Below are positions 61,618 through 64,000 of a DNA stretch of 64,000 nucleotides, one piece after another. This stretch comes from Oligoflexia bacterium. GTDB taxonomy: Bacteria > Bdellovibrionota > Bacteriovoracia > Bacteriovoracales > Bacteriovoracaceae. The stretch is from NCBI GenBank assembly GCA_024229115.1, contig JAAEST010000020.1, forward strand, positions 36,956 to 100,955, in the 5' to 3' direction. The position numbers were made by a program, and so were the translations under genes. Every line of letters starts with the position of its first letter. Within the stretch, counting starts at the first letter, position 1. A model generated the notes under the pieces. The model was given only the letters and a program-made list of their open reading frames with translations, had not been told where the DNA came from and did no database searches.

Positions 61618-63229
61618 CCATCAAAAGTTTTTCAGTGAGACCGTTCTCACTGATTCCTTCATCTTTTGAAAGAAAGTAAATTTGATCACACATTCGAACT
61701 GTACTAAGACGATGGCTCGAAAGAATGACTGTCTTTTTATTAAATTCATTATCTTCTTTTAAACTCTGTATAATTTTCTTTTCTAAGATCAAATCAACAC
61801 TCGAAAAAGGGTCATCCCAAAGGATCACTTCAGAGTCAGAGAGAATTGAGCGAATAAGGCAAAGACGTTTTGCTTGTCCACCACTTAAATGTTTTCCATT
61901 TTCTCCAACTTCCATTTTTAAGACAGAGTCGAGATCTTTATCTAAATAGTCGAGACCGAAAATATCCAAGTATTGCTTGGCCTTATTAATTTCTTTTTCA
62001 CTTGGTTCTTTCCCAAGAAAGATATTTGCCAATACTGAATCATTATAGAGATAAGGAGCTTGGGCCACATAAGAAATATTATAGTCTCTCTGCCTAAGGG
62101 CTTCAGCAAGTTGATTTATAACGTGGGTCTTCCCCTCTCCTGTCTTCCCTATGAAAACAGTCCAGAGCTGTTCAGGGAAACAAAAGTCAATTTCCTGATC
62201 CCAAAATTCTACACAAAAATTACGCCCAGAATGCTTCTTATTTCCTTCTTCTAAATTTGTTTCTTCGTTCGATGTCTTTCTGATATCAGTCACTAACTCT
62301 TGAATTCTCTTCCATGATCCGATTGACCTCGCAATCACAACTCCAATCCAACTTAGAAACATAAGAGGTTCTAAAAATAGAAATATAAAACCAGAGAAAA
62401 GAATAAGACTAGAAGCCCCTAACTGATTCTCATAAATATAGAACCCACCCCATATTAATGAAAGTCCAACACCTAGAGGTGTTAATGGAAAGGCCACACC
62501 AATTCTGACTGAGGCTTTATAGAAGTTTAAAAGTTCTTTTAAAGAATAATTTTGAAAGAGGCTTATAAACTGTTTTTCGGAGTGAAAGTTCTTAATCGTT
62601 TTCTTACCGGCATAAGTTTCAATAATACAGTTTTGGACGTCACCTTGTAGGTCCATGACTTTACGATAGTATTTACGATTATATGTCACAATGATTGTGA
62701 ACAATGTAAACGAAACAATGAGAGGTGTAAGTCCAATAATCAGACCTTTATCAAAAGACATGATCTTAGGGATAAGGACAAACATTGCGATAATAATATT
62801 TCCAACTTGTAAAAGAGCAAAACCGATGAGGGCCCTGATCTCTTCCATATCACCACTCATGATCTGAAAAAGCTGACCATCACTATACTTTTTATAACGA
62901 AACGGACTGGCATTCTCTATTAGGCTTAGTAACTCAACCCTTAAGTCTTTTTGTAAAATTCTCGCTGGATAAAAGAAGAGTATCCTCGAAGAAGACCTGA
63001 AAACAATAATCCCTAAGGCCAAAAGAAAGAATTGATAAGTTGGAAAAGTAAAACCAGGTATCGCTGCTTTTTCTGATAGGTCTTTTGCCAAGAAAGGCAA
63101 ATATGATTGAATCCAGTGAGTTCCAAACAAACTAATCAAGGCAAAGATATAATAAGCCCAATAATCAAAGAACTGATTTAAAATCAACTGTGGTAGAGTT
63201 TGGAAAAGCTTCTTTTGTTTTTGAGTCAT
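61574..63229 (-). CDS. ABC exporter subunit with degenerate ATPase site
   Basis: The protein has 551 residues: a six-helix transmembrane domain (1-320) and an ATPase domain. Motifs are FIGKTGEGKTHVIN (Walker A), LSGGQAKRL (signature) and VILWDDPFSSVD (Walker B). Asp replaces the catalytic Glu, as in the non-consensus subunit of asymmetric heterodimeric exporters; SSHRL is the switch. The 44-bp overlap with the other subunit's gene supports co-translation and a heterodimer. No Shine-Dalgarno is seen; TATGAT (9 nt) or GATGCT (6 nt) precedes the ATG, with GTGACG 17 bp upstream of TATGAT as a -35. Confidence 0.88.
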   Translation of the reverse strand: MTQKQKKLFQTLPQLILNQFFDYWAYYIFALISLFGTHWIQSYLPFLAKDLSEKAAIPGFTFPTYQFFLLALGIIVFRSSSRILFFYPARILQKDLRVELLSLIENASPFRYKKYSDGQLFQIMSGDMEEIRALIGFALLQVGNIIIAMFVLIPKIMSFDKGLIIGLTPLIVSFTLFTIIVTYNRKYYRKVMDLQGDVQNCIIETYAGKKTIKNFHSEKQFISLFQNYSLKELLNFYKASVRIGVAFPLTPLGVGLSLIWGGFYIYENQLGASSLILFSGFIFLFLEPLMFLSWIGVVIARSIGSWKRIQELVTDIRKTSNEETNLEEGNKKHSGRNFCVEFWDQEIDFCFPEQLWTVFIGKTGEGKTHVINQLAEALRQRDYNISYVAQAPYLYNDSVLANIFLGKEPSEKEINKAKQYLDIFGLDYLDKDLDSVLKMEVGENGKHLSGGQAKRLCLIRSILSDSEVILWDDPFSSVDLILEKKIIQSLKEDNEFNKKTVILSSHRLSTVRMCDQIYFLSKDEGISENGLTEKLLMDGTKTYEYFQNQMV

Positions 63230-63296
63230 GAGCTGAGCATCATAGCGAAAAGTGTGATATCCGTCACTTTTTGATGTTTAGACACTGCGACAAACA

Positions 63297-63325
63297 TTGA
63301 CGTTAAAATCCGAAAGAATTATAAC
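63297..63325 (+). promoter_or_regulatory. Promoter of tRNA-Val
   Basis: TTGACG (63297-63302), a 17-bp spacer and TATAAC (63320-63325). Initiation would be about 6 nt before the first tRNA base. Confidence 0.75.
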
Positions 63326-63337
63326 TTTATATTCAAT

Positions 63338-63412
63338 GCGGCCGTAGCTCAGTGGGAGAGCACCTGCCCGACACGCAGGGGGTCGCTGGTTCAATCCCAG
63401 CCGGCCGCACCA
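63338..63412 (+). tRNA. tRNA-Val (GAC) with C at position 33
   Basis: The gene is 75 nt including an encoded CCA. The acceptor GCGGCCG pairs with CGGCCGC, the D arm is GCTC/GAGC, and the anticodon stem CCTGC/GCAGG is a perfect 5 bp. The T arm is GCTGG/CCAGC. The loop CCGACAC places anticodon GAC at 34-36, and a C, not the near-universal U, at position 33. No T occurs anywhere in the anticodon loop, so a shifted fold cannot rescue U33. Confidence 0.93.
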
Positions 63413-63540
63413 TTTCCAGATCTAATTTCTTAAATCACTACGTCAAACTCTCGATTCAGGCTCAGTCACTTATTCAGACATAAGCTCCTTCGCCTTCACT
63501 CGGCTTTCCTTGTGATTTATAGAAATTCGATTCTGGAAAT
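63412..63540. repeat. Long imperfect inverted repeat beginning at the tRNA-Val CCA end
   Basis: ATTTCCAGA (63412-63420) pairs with TCTGGAAAT (63532-63540), AATTTCT (63424-63430) with AGAAATT (63521-63527), and AAATCA (63432-63437) with TGATTT (63513-63518). About 22 bp pair over arms of about 27 nt around a 75-nt centre. It could be a large RNA hairpin, a MITE-like element or an attachment-site structure. Confidence 0.5.
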
Positions 63541-63563
63541 TTTGTTTCAGATTGAATTGAGTA

Positions 63564-63579
63564 AGCGACCAAAGTCGCT
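63564..63579. repeat. Perfect small hairpin
   Basis: AGCGAC (63564-63569), loop CAAA and GTCGCT (63574-63579) form a perfect 6-bp stem between the two larger palindromes of this region. Confidence 0.5.
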
Positions 63580-63586
63580 GTGTTCA

Positions 63587-63631
63587 CTGGATCAAGAGAA
63601 TTCAAACGATTTTGAATTCGATTTGATCCAG
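63587..63631. repeat. 17-bp stem, two-part inverted repeat
   Basis: CTGGATCAA (63587-63595) pairs with TTGATCCAG (63623-63631). AATTCAAA (63599-63606) pairs with TTTGAATT (63611-63618) around a CGAT loop. The stem lies 20 bp downstream of the minus-strand gene fragment's stop and could end its transcript, but lacks a U tract. Confidence 0.6.
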
Positions 63632-63651
63632 AGCCGGAAAGTAAATTATTC

Positions 63652-63867
63652 TTATTCACATATATAGATCTTACTATGAAGGTTGAATTCTTTATTTCTT
63701 TCAACCAATGCATGGGTACCACCAATTAGATGTGATCTGTTTTTAATACGAACTTTATAGCCATCGTTTTTTTCCCAAATACTTTCACATCTTTCAGGGT
63801 TATAAACTTCAACAAATTTACAGGACTTAACCTCAGACTCGCTATCCGTAATTTTAACAAAAGGTCC
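63652..63867 (-). pseudogene. 3' fragment of a gene cut by the IS481-like element
   Basis: A frame on the minus strand is open from the IS end (at about 63868) to TAA at 63652-63654, with 71 codons and no start. It has SCKFVEVYNPERCESIW and ends NRSHLIGGTHALVERNKEFN followed by LHSKIYICE. The last part loosely resembles the C terminus of small DUF4156-type lipoproteins (a GxNxVV strand then a terminal Y-x-C), a tentative match. The upstream part lies beyond the element or is lost. Confidence 0.45.
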
Positions 63868-63870
63868 ATT

Positions 63871-64000
63871 CCGGACACATCGTTTACACTTTATACCGGA
63901 GACATCGTTTACACTTCTAAATAAAACGGTCAGTTATAATTTTCTTGTAACAGGAGGTTATAGCTATGCCGTGGATGGAGTGCAAAGTCATGGATCAAAA
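63871..64000 (+). mobile_element. Left end of an IS481-like insertion sequence
   Basis: The last 130 bp contain two direct copies of a 21-bp terminal-type sequence (63871-63891 and 63896-63916, one mismatch, period 25). Each has the core ACATCGTTTACACTT, the inverse of the TGTAAACGATGT-type ends common in IS481 elements. A transposase gene begins at 63966. The right end is outside the window. The true terminus is probably near 63866-63871. Confidence 0.7.
63966..64000 (+). CDS. IS481-family transposase, first codons only
   Basis: The reading MPWMECKVMDQ matches the conserved N terminus of IS481 transposases (usually MPW-K/R-E-x-x-x-M-x-Q-x-x-E-F). CAGGAGG lies 9 nt before the ATG, a good ribosome binding site. 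The rest of the gene, with its helix-turn-helix and DDE catalytic core, is outside the window. Confidence 0.75.
   Translation, partial: MPWMECKVMDQ

Noticed and set aside
63338..63412. Genomic island integrated at tRNA-Val
   Set aside because: No integrase gene and no second copy of the tRNA 3' end lie in the window; only an IS start and palindromes are seen.
63474..63725. An 83-codon minus-strand frame near the IS
   Set aside because: It overlaps the better-supported gene fragment in another frame, crosses the 17-bp stem and the small hairpin, and has no recognisable domain or ribosome binding site.
1..64000. CRISPR arrays, prophage genes, plasmid or phage replication origins
   Set aside because: No regularly spaced repeat array, phage structural gene or origin-like repeat was found on either strand.

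Overview
The window is AT-rich, densely packed bacterial chromosome. The genes are short-spaced and often overlap by 4 bp in the same direction or tail to tail. Low G+C, many secreted or lipoprotein genes, FecR/TPR surface proteins, a FliA-type sigma factor, CFI-box, FHA and PspC proteins and the housekeeping set (uS4, MetG, QueG, Dus, Dtd, PepA, pyruvate kinase) fit a marine Bdellovibrionota of the Bacteriovorax/Halobacteriovorax type. That assignment is inference from gene content. There is no prophage, CRISPR array or conjugative region. The only mobile DNA is the start of an IS481-like element at the right end.

Layout. 1-3.7 kb: start of yebC, a CFI-box surface protein, a rhodanese lipoprotein with a class IV aminotransferase, and rpsD with its terminator. 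3.7-4.06 kb: a non-coding stretch rich in hairpins. 4-10.4 kb: NadD-like and RarD genes, a secreted NlpC/P60-type protein, and an M20 deacylase-olsB-plsC operon that looks like ornithine-lipid synthesis. 10.5-19.7 kb: phospholipase D, zinc carboxypeptidase, hydrolase, dtd/FHA, AstE-like protein, TPR/beta-barrel plus FecR pair, glycosyltransferase. 19.7-25.5 kb: PspC protein divergent from a ribbon-helix-helix regulator across a 10-bp tandem operator, response regulator, glycosyltransferase, phosphoesterase, fliA, astE. 25.5-33.4 kb: small secreted proteins, dus, cyclophilin, YceI, a GT-C-like protein coupled to a putative tRNA-queuosine mannosyltransferase, and pepA behind a hairpin that buries its ribosome binding site. 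33.4-41.2 kb: Crp- and TetR-type regulators, lipoprotein protease, histidine kinase, acyltransferase. 41.3-52.8 kb: metG, SGNH hydrolase, acetyltransferases, outer-membrane protein, NnrS, a GNAT/GrpB/methyltransferase cluster and an IPNS-like oxygenase followed by a VOC-protein remnant. 53-63.4 kb: tRNA-Phe, hydrolase, queG, a pyruvate kinase fused to a ferredoxin, a 643-residue coiled-coil protein, a thiol-disulfide lipoprotein, a heterodimeric ABC exporter and tRNA-Val. 63.4-64 kb: palindromic DNA, a gene fragment and the IS.

Two translation-start classes coexist. Many genes have a clear Shine-Dalgarno. Many others have none, but carry a TANNNT-like hexamer 6-7 nt before the ATG, as expected of leaderless mRNAs. 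The most unusual single gene is the pyruvate kinase-ferredoxin fusion.

Starts were moved from the longest reading frame where a ribosome binding site or a promoter-like -10 decided. Functions are from motif recognition only; no database search was possible.
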